A DNA stretch of 64,000 nucleotides from Desulfosediminicola ganghwensis (GTDB taxonomy: Bacteria > Desulfobacterota > Desulfobulbia > Desulfobulbales > Desulfocapsaceae). Made by a program: the position numbers and the translations under genes. The notes under the pieces were generated by a model. That model was not told where the DNA came from. It did no database searches and saw nothing but the letters and a program-made list of their open reading frames with translations. Below, piece after piece: positions 1 through 8,086 of the stretch; the first letter of the stretch is position 1, and every line of letters starts with the position of its first letter. The DNA is taken from positions 3,681,001 through 3,745,000 of the forward strand of contig NZ_CP050699.1 in the NCBI RefSeq assembly GCF_005116675.2, in the 5' to 3' direction.

Positions 1-210
1 TATATTTTGCGATAACCGAAACGAGGGTATTTAGTGGAGAGCTTGTGGATCTCTGCTCTCAGGTCCCGCTCACGATTCTTATTTGGCGTAAATCTTTTGC
101 TGCTTCTATTCAAGCCAAGAACTCGGCATGCCCTTCTTTCGCTGATTCTATGTGTTTCTTGAAGGTAATCTGATACATTCCGTTTACTGGCAAGGCTTAC
201 CACTTTTTTG
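1..210 (-). CDS. IS3-family transposase OrfB, N-terminal part only
   Basis: This open frame begins around the A6G run that overlaps the end of OrfA and runs off the window. The translation begins KVVSLASKRN and contains RISERRACRVLGLNRSS and a 'KYPRFGYRKI' block, which are typical of the region just before the integrase (DDE) core in IS3 OrfB proteins. It is normally made as an OrfA-OrfB fusion by -1 frameshifting. The catalytic core lies outside the window, so intactness cannot be judged. Confidence 0.7.
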
Positions 211-462
211 ATACGACATCCTTCAGCATTCGATTGTCGAGCGTTAGTTCAGCCACCAGCTTTTTAGCTCTGAGTTCTCTTTTTCAAGGCCTTTGAGTCT
301 TTTGGCATCGGACACCTCCATTCCGCCAAATTTCTTGCGCGAGCGGTAATATGTCTGCTCGGTGATATTGTGCAGTCTGCATACCTCCCGAATATTTCCA
401 ACTGCGTCTCCCTCTTTGAGTATCCGAATAATCTGTTCTTCGGAAAATCTTTTTCTCTTCAT
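197..462 (-). pseudogene. IS3-family transposase OrfA with a one-base deletion
   Basis: This is the helix-turn-helix subunit of an IS3-type transposase (N-terminus MKRKRFSEEQIIRILKEGD, then the HTH and the 'GGMEVSDAKRLKGLEKEN' region before the leucine zipper). The start is supported by GGAGG a few bases upstream. The frame as given stops at 244 after 72 residues. Changing frame at the A5 run (plus 261-265) restores the expected family ending, with a KKLVAELTLDNRML zipper and a terminal SKKW, stopping at 197. I infer loss of one A. A second, weaker explanation is a frameshift site at this position. Confidence 0.7.
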
Positions 463-498
463 CTGCTTCCTCCAGTTGATTTGATCGAAAGTCTAACA

Positions 499-646
499 TA
501 TCAACTGGTACAAAAGCTAAGGGGCTGGCCAATAACAATACCGCACCAACAGCATACACCTTCTTTGCGTCAGGCGCCAGCATGACTCTCTTAATGGAAC
601 TTTCATAAAATGCACCTTCAATGCAAGTTTTATTGATGTTCAGCAA
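499..646 (-). pseudogene. 5' fragment of an unknown gene interrupted by the IS3 element
   Basis: On the minus strand, a GGGAGG motif near 660-665 precedes an open frame whose first ~48 residues read MLNINKTCIEGAFYESSIKR and continue into a hydrophobic stretch (AVGAVLLLASPLAFVPV). The frame then passes directly into IS3 sequence near 498. The start is uncertain: the TTG at 646 is far from the motif. It may be the front of a small membrane protein. I do not recognise the family. Confidence 0.3.
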
Positions 647-1036
647 ACTGAATATTTTAATAGCCTCCCGTCTATTTATAATAAATGCTAAGCTAAATTA
701 CTTATAACTTCTGCATAGGAAGGCAGTCTAAAATAAGCGATTTTTTCACTACGTATACTAACAAATAAACCTAACACACTAACAACCCCCTCCTTGACAA
801 TTTAAGGTATTTGGGCAAAATTTATGACATTTTTTGTCACTCCAATCCATTATTCTCACTTGAAATGCTTTTATTTATGAGGTAGATACACGATAAACAG
901 GGTATTTATAGACATATTAAATATTTCTTACTTCACAGGCATACAACCTGCATTCATGTGAGAGTTAATTGAAGCGCGTTATATACGCAAACCCCAATCA
1001 CATAACAACCCCAAAACAAGGAGAGAGGTAAACGTT
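647..1036. other. Intergenic region upstream of the pilin gene
   Basis: This A+T-rich stretch separates the IS-damaged gene from pilA. I see no credible gene. It contains the sigma-54-like promoter at 937-952 and a weak sigma-70-like pair: TTGACA at 794-799, 17 bases, then AAAATT at 817-822, which matches the -10 consensus at only 3 of 6 positions. Binding sites for an enhancer-binding protein such as PilR would be expected here, but I could not identify them by eye. Confidence 0.5.
937..952 (+). promoter_or_regulatory. Candidate sigma-54 (-24/-12) promoter of the pilin gene
   Basis: The 16-base sequence AGGCATACAACCTGCA has GG and GC at the -24/-12 spacing and agrees with the sigma-54 consensus (TGGCAYR-N4-TTGCW) except at the first base and one base of the -12 element. 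Transcription would start near 963, giving a leader of about 75 bases before the ATG at 1037. Pilin genes in Geobacter and Pseudomonas are known to be driven by sigma-54 with PilR. That this applies here is inference. Confidence 0.5.
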
Positions 1037-1267
1037 ATGATGAGACTTATCGGAAAACAGCTCAAGAGAGCAAAAGGCGAGAAAGGTTTTACCCTTATCG
1101 AGCTCATGATCGTTGTTGCTATTATTGGTATCCTTGCAGCAATTGCTATTCCTCAGTTCACCAAATATCGCGTTAGAGCAATGAATAAAGCCGCACTCGC
1201 TGATACTCGTAACCTCGCTACCGAGTTACATGCTTATGCAGCCGATACTCAGCAATTTCCAAACTAA
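1037..1267 (+). CDS. pilA: Type IV pilin, short geopilin-like form (PilA-N)
   Basis: This is the structural subunit of a type IV pilus-like filament. Its 76 residues contain a 17-residue basic leader ending KG, which prepilin peptidase would cut before FTLIEL, then the hydrophobic assembly helix. Mature length is 59, with the conserved E5. The globular head of ordinary pilins is missing, as in the Geobacter PilA-N class. Mature aromatic residues are F1, F24, Y27, Y50 and F57, plus H48; Geobacter has F1, F24, Y27, Y32, F51 and Y57, so Y32 is Met here and F51 is shifted by one. The start has a good ribosome site (AAGGAGAGAGG); an ATG three bases downstream is an alternative. The gene is followed 42 bases later by a pilA-C-like gene. 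Confidence 0.9.
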   Translation: MMRLIGKQLKRAKGEKGFTLIELMIVVAIIGILAAIAIPQFTKYRVRAMNKAALADTRNLATELHAYAADTQQFPN

Positions 1268-1309
1268 TTAATTTTCTACCAACTTTTAAACATTATTTAG
1301 GACTATATC

Positions 1310-1732
1310 ATGAAAAGACAATTAGTAGCTTTAGCTGGTGCAATATTACTGGTTTCGGTTCCTGTTCTCGCTTCCGCCGGTGTATATGATAATGGTACAG
1401 CAGGTACAGCTATTTCTTTTACACCTACAACACTCACCACTAATCCTTTTACTTTCCAGCCATCACCTAACGTCCTTACTTTAGGAGATTCTGATGCAGC
1501 AAACTTTGTTATCGCCGCTTACAATGCCAGTACACTCAAGGCTGATGGTGGTGAAGCATACGGGATGGCTTCTGACGTGTCTGGGACTTATACCCAGGAC
1601 ATCTCCGCTTCTACCGCAACTGCGCCAAGCTTAGGTACTGGAACAGATTCCGCAGCTTTTGGAACAGGTTGGGTTACACCTACCGGCAGCGATGTAGCGG
1701 GTGATACTTCCACCCCCAGTGCCACAAACTGA
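1310..1732 (+). CDS. PilA-C-like secreted protein (geopilin domain 2 / short pilin chaperone type)
   Basis: This 140-residue protein has a clear Sec signal peptide (basic N-terminus MKRQLVALAG, hydrophobic core, cut after ASA near residue 23) and a low-complexity mature part rich in Thr, Ser, Ala and Gly, predicted to be beta. The block 'SDAANFVIAAYNASTLKADG' followed by 'EAYGMASD' recalls the second geopilin domain (GSU1497 type), whose product partners and stabilises the short PilA-N subunit. Length, secretion and position directly after pilA-N support this. Sequence conservation in the family is low, so the call rests largely on context. A terminator follows at 1789. Confidence 0.65.
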   Translation: MKRQLVALAGAILLVSVPVLASAGVYDNGTAGTAISFTPTTLTTNPFTFQPSPNVLTLGDSDAANFVIAAYNASTLKADGGEAYGMASDVSGTYTQDISASTATAPSLGTGTDSAAFGTGWVTPTGSDVAGDTSTPSATN

Positions 1733-1788
1733 TCATTAAGCCACATCACGCCAATTGCATTTAAGCAGTTTTTCCATTTGACGTTATC

Positions 1789-1819
1789 AAAACCCCTCTA
1801 TATTTTCTGGAGGGGTTTT
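1789..1819 (+). terminator. Terminator-like hairpin after the pilin pair
   Basis: A perfect 10-bp stem (AAAACCCCTC with GAGGGGTTTT) closes an 11-base loop. The stem ends in T4 rather than a long U run. It lies 57 bases after the PilA-C-like stop and 15 bases before the ABC ATPase start, so it could limit read-through from the highly expressed pilin pair into the rest of the cluster. Confidence 0.7.
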
Positions 1820-1833
1820 GAATATTTATTTAT

Positions 1834-2589
1834 ATGAAAATACTTACCTGCTCATCGCTATACAAAACGTATCGGAAAAAACTGTTTTCTAAAGCATCTC
1901 CTCCAGCTCTTCATGGGCTTGACCTTTCTATAGATTCTGGCGAGACAGTCGGTATCATAGGTCCTAATGGTGCTGGAAAATCGACACTCATTAAATCGAT
2001 AATGGGTTTTGTCTCTGTTGATTCAGGTAGCATCAAAATCAATGATCGTACCCCGGCAGACCCGTCCAGTAGAATTAATATTGGTTATCTTCCGGAGATT
2101 TGCTGCTTGTATGAAAATTTATCAATCACGGAACATTTCAAATTTGCATCCCAGGTTTCCGGCATACCAACTACGACAACCCATTTGAAAACCCAAGAGG
2201 TTCTCCATCTCGTCAAACTCGAGCACGTAGCCAGCCAGCCGATTAGAAAATTCTCTAAAGGGATGAAGCAACGAGCTGCTTTAGCGCTCGCACTCCTTAC
2301 AGATCCCAAAATCCTCATACTCGATGAACCAATGTCTGGCCTTGACCCTCTAGGAAGACAAATTGTCATAGACATCGTCCGAAAATTTAAAGACATGGGA
2401 ACTACCATCCTCTTTTGTTCACATGTTCTCAATGACGTGGAACGAATTTGTGACCGGATAGGCATTATGGACCAAGGACGGATTGTTCACCAAACTTCAC
2501 CAATAGAACTTGAGACTCAACATTGCGACAGGCCTCCTCATTTAACGCCACTAGAGGCGTGCTTCCTGACTGCTGTAAGCCCCAATTAA
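1834..2589 (+). CDS. ABC transporter ATP-binding protein
   Basis: This 251-residue ATPase would power the membrane protein encoded just downstream. Walker A is GPNGAGKST (residues 43-51), the signature is FSKGMKQR (140-147), Walker B is ILILDEP (160-166) and the switch His is H197. The Q-loop region reads GYLPE, as in ATPases that pair with ABC-2-type permeases (NatA/GldA style exporters). The gene starts 15 bases after the terminator hairpin. Substrate is unknown. Its place between pilin genes and an O-antigen-ligase-like gene suggests export related to the pilus or its glycan, which is inference. Confidence 0.85.
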   Translation: MKILTCSSLYKTYRKKLFSKASPPALHGLDLSIDSGETVGIIGPNGAGKSTLIKSIMGFVSVDSGSIKINDRTPADPSSRINIGYLPEICCLYENLSITEHFKFASQVSGIPTTTTHLKTQEVLHLVKLEHVASQPIRKFSKGMKQRAALALALLTDPKILILDEPMSGLDPLGRQIVIDIVRKFKDMGTTILFCSHVLNDVERICDRIGIMDQGRIVHQTSPIELETQHCDRPPHLTPLEACFLTAVSPN

Positions 2590-2664
2590 CCGGATATTCG
2601 AGGATATATGCCAAGAGCGATTGACCCATACATAAAAAAATTTAATTGCTGAACATTTTATTCA

Positions 2665-3480
2665 ATGACACACAACATTTTTCCCATTGCTGTCCTTACC
2701 TTTAAAGAGGGCATTCGCCAGCGCATACTCTACGGAATATTTCTTTTCTCGCTCGTGTCTATGATTTTCACACTTCTTGTCAGTGGATTTTTCATGCGAG
2801 ACATCCAAAAAATACTGCTAGATCTGAGTCTTTCGACTATTTCCCTCACAGCACTGGTAGTTCCTTTTTTTATTACAATTACTATTTTTTCCAAAGATAT
2901 TGAGAACAAAACCATATCAATTTTTCTGTCACGCTCAATATCTCGTTCGCAATATATCATAGGGAAATTCAGTGGCATCTTAATGATAACAGCCTGTATT
3001 TACTTAATATTAACGATATTTTCTTTCACCACAATTGGGATTGCCCAACTCATTTATCCTCTATCATTCTTTGAAAATCTGAATATACCTTCCATAGCAG
3101 TTGCATGCGGTCTATCATTTCTTTCCACTATGACTTTAATAAGCTGTACAATTCTCTGGTGTTGCCTAACGACAAGTTCTTTTCTTGCGACACTTCTATC
3201 AATTGCTACATATATTATCGGTCAATCAACCGAAGATCTCGTACGTTTCATCTCACTTGAACTTGCAGATGGAGTTATCTCCCCAGCCACCGAAGTCACA
3301 GTAAAAGCCGCCCTGTATCTTTTCCCTAACCTTTCATCCCTTGACTATAAATATTACGCAGCATACGGAATGAGCATCCCTCCCACCCAGGCAACCTTTT
3401 CAATTATGTACGCAGTCTCCTATACCTTTGTGATACTGCTTTTCTCCGTTGCAATTTTCTCAAAAAAGGAACTTGCATGA
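2665..3480 (+). CDS. ABC-2-type transporter permease
   Basis: This 271-residue integral membrane protein has about six hydrophobic segments. The first follows a short cytoplasmic start (TFKEGIRQRILYG), a layout typical of ABC-2 family permeases. The motif SKDIENKTISIFLSRSISR between segments two and three is the usual cytoplasmic coupling loop. It lies 75 bases after the ATPase gene, and its stop overlaps the next start by four bases (ATGA), so the three genes are probably co-transcribed. Substrate is unknown. Confidence 0.8.
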   Translation: MTHNIFPIAVLTFKEGIRQRILYGIFLFSLVSMIFTLLVSGFFMRDIQKILLDLSLSTISLTALVVPFFITITIFSKDIENKTISIFLSRSISRSQYIIGKFSGILMITACIYLILTIFSFTTIGIAQLIYPLSFFENLNIPSIAVACGLSFLSTMTLISCTILWCCLTTSSFLATLLSIATYIIGQSTEDLVRFISLELADGVISPATEVTVKAALYLFPNLSSLDYKYYAAYGMSIPPTQATFSIMYAVSYTFVILLFSVAIFSKKELA

Positions 3481-4337
3481 AAGGCCCATTATTCATACTC
3501 GTTCTGTTTATTTCATGCTTCATCAGCTTCTTTTCCACTAGTAAGCTATACACATTACGACAAACAGGGTCGACTCAGATCATCAGCCCCCTTATTTTTC
3601 TCCCTGAAGCATTTATAAAAACTTCTGTGCTGGAATTCTCAGGTATTGTCGCTGACTACCTTATGCTCAAAACAATGGTATTTCATGGCGAGCGACTGTC
3701 TAAAAAGCAAGCTTTATCCCCAGATGAATGGCAAACCACCTACATTGCCATCAATCAAGTTACCAACCTTGATCCAAAGTTTTTAGATCCATATGTATTC
3801 GCTGCCACATCGTTCCCGTGGGATGCCGGAATGATATCCGAAACCAATGAGTTACTGCTAAAGGCAGCACAACACAGGCAAGAAGACTACAGGCCTTATT
3901 TTTTCGTATGGTTCAACTATTTTTATTTTTTAAATGATATCGGTAATGCGGCAAAATATCTTGAGATGGCGTCCTTGAAACCCAATGCGCCCCCCTACCT
4001 CACTACCCTTGCTGCCCGTAACAATATGGAAGCGGGTAAGATTGAACAGGGAATTCTATTTTTATCACAAGTCCTCAAAGAAACATCAGATCCAGCACGC
4101 CAATACTCGATCAAAACCCGACTTAAGGCTCTGATGACTATCCAATTTTTAGAAAAAACACTTCACGAATATGTTTCTACCTACGGTCAATCGCCTAATC
4201 ACTTAAATGATTTGATCTCACAGGGATTTCTTAAATCCATTCCGCCCGACCCTTACGGTGGTGTTTTTTACATAACTCCGCAGGGGACTATTTATACAAC
4301 TTCCAAGCTGGTGCCTATCGCCTCTAACAACAATTAG
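3477..4337 (+). CDS. Membrane-anchored helical-repeat (TPR-like) protein of the pilin cluster
   Basis: The 286-residue product has an N-terminal membrane anchor (residues 4-20), a central helical region with TPR-like spacing (for example the LDPKFLDPYVFAA and AAKYLEMASLKPNAPPYLT blocks) and a C-terminal tail. The tail, with YGQSPNHLNDLISQGFL followed by PPDPYGGVFYITPQG, resembles the end of type II secretion major pseudopilins. It overlaps the permease gene by four bases. It may be a periplasmic adaptor that binds the pilin or the transported substrate. I do not recognise a named family. Confidence 0.55.
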   Translation: MKGPLFILVLFISCFISFFSTSKLYTLRQTGSTQIISPLIFLPEAFIKTSVLEFSGIVADYLMLKTMVFHGERLSKKQALSPDEWQTTYIAINQVTNLDPKFLDPYVFAATSFPWDAGMISETNELLLKAAQHRQEDYRPYFFVWFNYFYFLNDIGNAAKYLEMASLKPNAPPYLTTLAARNNMEAGKIEQGILFLSQVLKETSDPARQYSIKTRLKALMTIQFLEKTLHEYVSTYGQSPNHLNDLISQGFLKSIPPDPYGGVFYITPQGTIYTTSKLVPIASNNN

Positions 4338-4482
4338 CTTCTCCCTTTCTTTTATCTGTAATTTTTTTCTTGTTACGCTGAAGGACGAACATTCACTCAA
4401 CAAACTGCTAACACAGGGTAAAATTGACGTTTTACTTACGCCCATACAAGATAAATTGGCACAAGCCGAAAAGACACCTTAA
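4336..4482 (+). other. Open stretch with coding character and no start codon
   Basis: In the frame +1 to the preceding gene, an open stretch runs to a TAA at 4480-4482. Its last 34 codons (from 4378) translate as LKDEHSLNKLLTQGKIDVLL then TPIQDKLAQAEKTP, which looks like real protein. There is no ATG, GTG or TTG start with a ribosome site. It may be a remnant of a deleted gene or a displaced C-terminal tail. Confidence 0.25.
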
Positions 4483-4614
4483 CAAATTGTTTTCATTATG
4501 TTTTCATATGTTTTTTGAATATACCTTGGCGTGTATACAACGCTGACTGACAACATGGATCCAACTTTTTTATTGCTACAAGCCATATAAATTCACGGTT
4601 ACTCGGGAGTAATA

Positions 4615-5934
4615 TTGCAAATGTATTGGTCGCTGGACTTCAAAATTCGTGCCTTACTCATCGCCACTGTTACAATTACTCCTTTGCTAATTTGGCCAAA
4701 TGCAATCGGTAGAGTTTACACGAGCCTGCCAAAAGTTTACGCAATGGTAGTTTTCGTTATATGCTTTTTACTCATCATTCTAGCTCATCGTAAAGAAGTA
4801 ACCAGCATTCTGGCAACCGATCGCGTTAACTTCCTGTTACTTTTCTATTTCATCCTACTACTAATATCAGTCCAATTTGCAGGCCATATTGGGCATGCCA
4901 TGTACGGCCGGCCAGGAAGGGAGGAAGGATTAACAACCATAATGCTCTATATGCTGCTTTTTCTTGCTGGTCGATCATGTACGATCAAAGCTGATGTCAT
5001 TTTTCGACTTATGCTTATCAGTGCGCTTATAATTTCTATACATGCCATTTTACAATTTTTCGGACTAGACCAGTGTCTCTACTTTCTTAATAGCAGGAAT
5101 TGGCAGAAAGCTTATTCGACTATGGGGAATCCTAATTTCCTTAGCAGTTACCTGGTCTTACTGCTGCCGTTGTGTATTCACCTTTTTGTCACTGAAAAGA
5201 GAGGGCTTACAAAACACTTTTTCCCTGCTATCTGCTATTCCATTCTTTTCTACTGTCTGTTGTGCACAAGAACCAGAGGTGCATGGCTAGGGGCTATTGC
5301 CGCCATCATTTCATACCCTTTCCTTTTACATAAATACCTTGAATATAGTTCTAAGCATAGAAACAGAGGAATCTTTCTTGCTGTGCTTACTTTTCTCTTA
5401 GCTACCAGCTTCAATATTCAAACTGATGGTCTACTAACAAAAGAGTTTTTATCTTTATTCACTGATGCCGTGGCAACAGCCGCTCACGGATTTGATGCGG
5501 AAAGCGCAGGATCATCTCGAATTTTTATATGGAAACGTGTTATCGCTCTCATCTCCATGAAACCTTGGTTTGGACATGGTATTGAAAACCTACATCTAAT
5601 CTTTGCCCACCATTATGATCAAGATATAATAGCTAAATTTGGCAGAAAAATTTGGTTTGACAAAGCCCACAACGAATATCTGCATATTGCTGTTTGCTCT
5701 GGTATTCCTTCTTTGATTGTATATATTTTGTTTATTTATAGTGTAATACGCACAGGGTTCAAACGCCTCAACACCGGGCCCAATAAAGTTATTCTGGTGC
5801 CGATAATGGCCTCCATCATAGGATATCTCATCCAGGCTTTCTTCAATATCAGTGTTGTTATGGTTGCCTACATTTTCTGGATTTTTCTTGGTATACTCGC
5901 TGGAACTAAAAATGAATCTTTACTTTTGAAATAA
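4615..5934 (+). CDS. O-antigen ligase / polymerase-like membrane protein (Wzy_C family)
   Basis: This is a 439-residue multi-spanning protein with about eleven hydrophobic segments. Family hallmarks are GNPNFLSSYL, RTRGAWLGA, the periplasmic loop with GHGIENLHL, and FDKAHNEYLHIAVCSG. Such proteins transfer undecaprenyl-linked glycans to lipid A, or to proteins including pilins (PglL/PilO class). The downstream position in a pilin cluster favours a protein-glycosylation role, but sequence alone does not separate the two. The TTG at 4615 is six bases after GGGAG and is preferred; the ATG at 4621 is also possible. Confidence 0.75.
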   Translation: MQMYWSLDFKIRALLIATVTITPLLIWPNAIGRVYTSLPKVYAMVVFVICFLLIILAHRKEVTSILATDRVNFLLLFYFILLLISVQFAGHIGHAMYGRPGREEGLTTIMLYMLLFLAGRSCTIKADVIFRLMLISALIISIHAILQFFGLDQCLYFLNSRNWQKAYSTMGNPNFLSSYLVLLLPLCIHLFVTEKRGLTKHFFPAICYSILFYCLLCTRTRGAWLGAIAAIISYPFLLHKYLEYSSKHRNRGIFLAVLTFLLATSFNIQTDGLLTKEFLSLFTDAVATAAHGFDAESAGSSRIFIWKRVIALISMKPWFGHGIENLHLIFAHHYDQDIIAKFGRKIWFDKAHNEYLHIAVCSGIPSLIVYILFIYSVIRTGFKRLNTGPNKVILVPIMASIIGYLIQAFFNISVVMVAYIFWIFLGILAGTKNESLLLK

Positions 5935-6060
5935 AAGATAAACAGTTGATAGTAGTATATTGCTTCTCTTTGAATTGGAGAAATCCGTCAGCTGAGTAAG
6001 TGGATCGAGTTTCTCCTTTCAACGATCTTTAACTACCCTTTATCGTTAACGTCAGCCCCG

Positions 6061-6423
6061 TCAATGCCCGATTCTTACAAAGGGCCCCAACTGAATGCCC
6101 GGCGGAGGAAATTGGGCTTGGACGGCGACTATATCATTGTCGAGCATAATGAAGGTAAGTCGTCGAGCACCTTCATTGGGGTACTGGTGATGATAATTTA
6201 TGATTGCCTGCTTTTCCCAAGATTCAAGCCAGAAATCACGTGGGACAAGACCGTTGTGTTCATTGGCTTTACCGTAACGTTTCTTCCAGTTGTAATACTT
6301 GCTCGATTGGATGTGCAACCAACCGATTATTTTTTCGGCGGGGAGATTTGCGGTATCAGACCAATAACTCACGAAATCCACTATTTTGTCCCGAGTATCG
6401 TGTGGAACCCAAACTCCAGTCAA
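6061..6423 (-). pseudogene. Truncated integrase-type transposase, N-terminal part
   Basis: The frame opens with TTG at 6423, preceded by GGGGAG. The protein has the N-terminal region of a DDE/integrase transposase, with WLHIQSSKYYNWKKRYGK and HHQYPNEGARRLTFIMLDND. The expected SPSSVYR-type block that follows is present only out of frame and degenerate, so a frameshift near 6125 and loss of everything downstream have inactivated it. It abuts the IS66 left end at 6445. Confidence 0.6.
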
Positions 6424-6484
6424 ATCTCCCCAAGATCTTTTTTTGTAAGCGGTAATTAAACCCTACTCATAGTATCGTCTATTC

Positions 6485-8074
6485 TCAGATCATCAGCCGC
6501 AGGTTCATCGGCAACAGCTTCAATAGCTCTGAACGAGATTCTGCAAACGGCAATTTCTCAAACAGGTATCTCAGATAATTATACGGTTCCAGATTATTGG
6601 CTTTTGCAGTTTCAACCAGGCTATAGAGTGCGGCACTGGCTTTCGCACCTTCCTGTGTGCCGGCAAACAGCCAGTTTTTTCTGCCGACAACAAATGGACG
6701 TATTGCGTTTTCAGCCGCGTTATTGTCTAGCGTCATATCTGGAAAATAGAGATAGACCAGTAGATGCGCCCATTGATTAAGGGTGTAATTTATCGCAGTT
6801 CCAAGCAGACTTTTGGGTGTCACCTGGCCCGTTTTTTTGTTTAGCCAAAGAAAGAAATCGTCCAGAACAACTTTGGCCTTTTTCCGACGAAAGGCCAACA
6901 ACTCTTCACCAGCTAGCTTATTCCTTGCCCCTTCTTTTTCCACGGCATAAAGCTTACGAATATAGTTCAACGCCACATCCGTGTTGCCGGTCTTTTTAGT
7001 TTTGCCACGACCTTTTTGCGCATCGACAAATTTGCGGCGAACATGTGCCCAGCAACCGGCATGGGCAATGCCAGGCTGTGCATTGAGAAAATCATATGCA
7101 GCGTAACCATCTGATTGCACAGCTCCCTGATAGCCGTCCAGCAACTCTTTAGCGGTCCTGGCCGAGCGACTTGGGGCATAATGATAGAACAATCCGGGAT
7201 GGTGTGGATCACCACCGCGACATATCCACATATATGACTTACTTGTTGGCGACCGCCCAGGTTCAGCCAGAACCTGGACCGAAGTTTCGTCGATATTGAT
7301 CAACGAACCCGAATGAATCTTCTGTCACAGCAGTTCAAGAAGCGGTATGCAGGCATTTGCTGCTTTCATAGCCCAGTTGGCCATGGTAGCCCTGGGTAGT
7401 TCTGCCCCTAATCGGGCAAATTGTCGCTCCTGCCGGTAGAAAGGCAGCGCATCGCAGAATTTCGCAGTAACTATATGGGCGAGTAAGCCTGCAGTGGCGA
7501 TTCCCTTGTTGATAATCCGCTTTGGTGGTGAGGCGATTTTCACTACCGCCCCTTCAGTCTCCAGCCCTTCACAGGATTTGCAGGCATATTTGGGACGAAT
7601 GTGACGTACAACCTGGATAACTGCCGGAATAATATCTAGCTTTTCTGAAACCTCTTCTCCAATGCGATCCAGTTCCACTCCGCAGCCACAGACTTTTTCA
7701 TTTTCGGGAATATCATGTACGATTTCGACTCGTGGCAGGTAGGCAGATAATGGCTTGCGACCGCGTTTTGATCGAGTATGCTCAGGAACTGCTACAACCT
7801 CTTCGACAGACTCTACCTCAAGTTCGGGCATGTCGAACAGTGGCAATTGCATTACGCCTGATTCGGCCGCACCTTTTTCACTTTTTATGCCAAACAGTTT
7901 GGCATAAAGTAGGCGAACCTGTTCTCGTAACAGCGCAGTTTCCCGCTCATAACGACGTTGGGTTGCTACGAGCAATCGTTTAAGTTTTACAGGATCATTC
8001 GGAAGGCTTGCGGTTTCGAATTTCATGCTCGCAACATACCATAGAACCGTTGCTATAACAGCTACTTCAATCAA
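6485..8074 (-). pseudogene. tnpC: IS66 transposase TnpC with an in-frame TGA stop
   Basis: The DDE transposase of the element is split in two by one stop codon. The N-terminal part (7325-8074) holds the coiled coil, the zinc-finger-like region CGCGVEL/CKSCEG and the IS66 core entry (ALPFYRQERQFARLGAELPR). The C-terminal part (6485-7303) holds the catalytic region, with INIDETSVQVL, the QSDGYAAYD block and DNNAAENAIRPFVVGRKNWL. The TGA at plus 7325-7327 keeps both halves in one frame, 7 codons apart (QKIHSGS), where relatives usually have Arg or Trp. The start is uncertain; the ATG at residue 17 (MKFETAS) looks more natural than 8074. Confidence 0.85.
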
Positions 8075-8086
8075 ATACTCATAAAA

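Larger units (their letters stand above)
1..498 (-). mobile_element. IS3-family insertion sequence, cut by the window edge
   Basis: Reading on the minus strand, an IS3-type OrfA is followed by an overlapping OrfB that runs out of the window at base 1. OrfB is in the -1 frame relative to OrfA, and an A6G run at about 203-209 is a plausible programmed frameshift site, as is usual in this family. The outer end probably lies near 498, where minus-strand sequence starting TGTTAGACTTTCGATC precedes the ribosome binding site of OrfA. The other end and the target duplication cannot be seen. Confidence 0.75.

Noticed and set aside
7325-7327. TGA in TnpC as a selenocysteine codon
   Set aside because: No transposase family uses Sec, no SECIS-like hairpin stood out, and neighbouring IS genes are also broken; a nonsense mutation is the simpler account.
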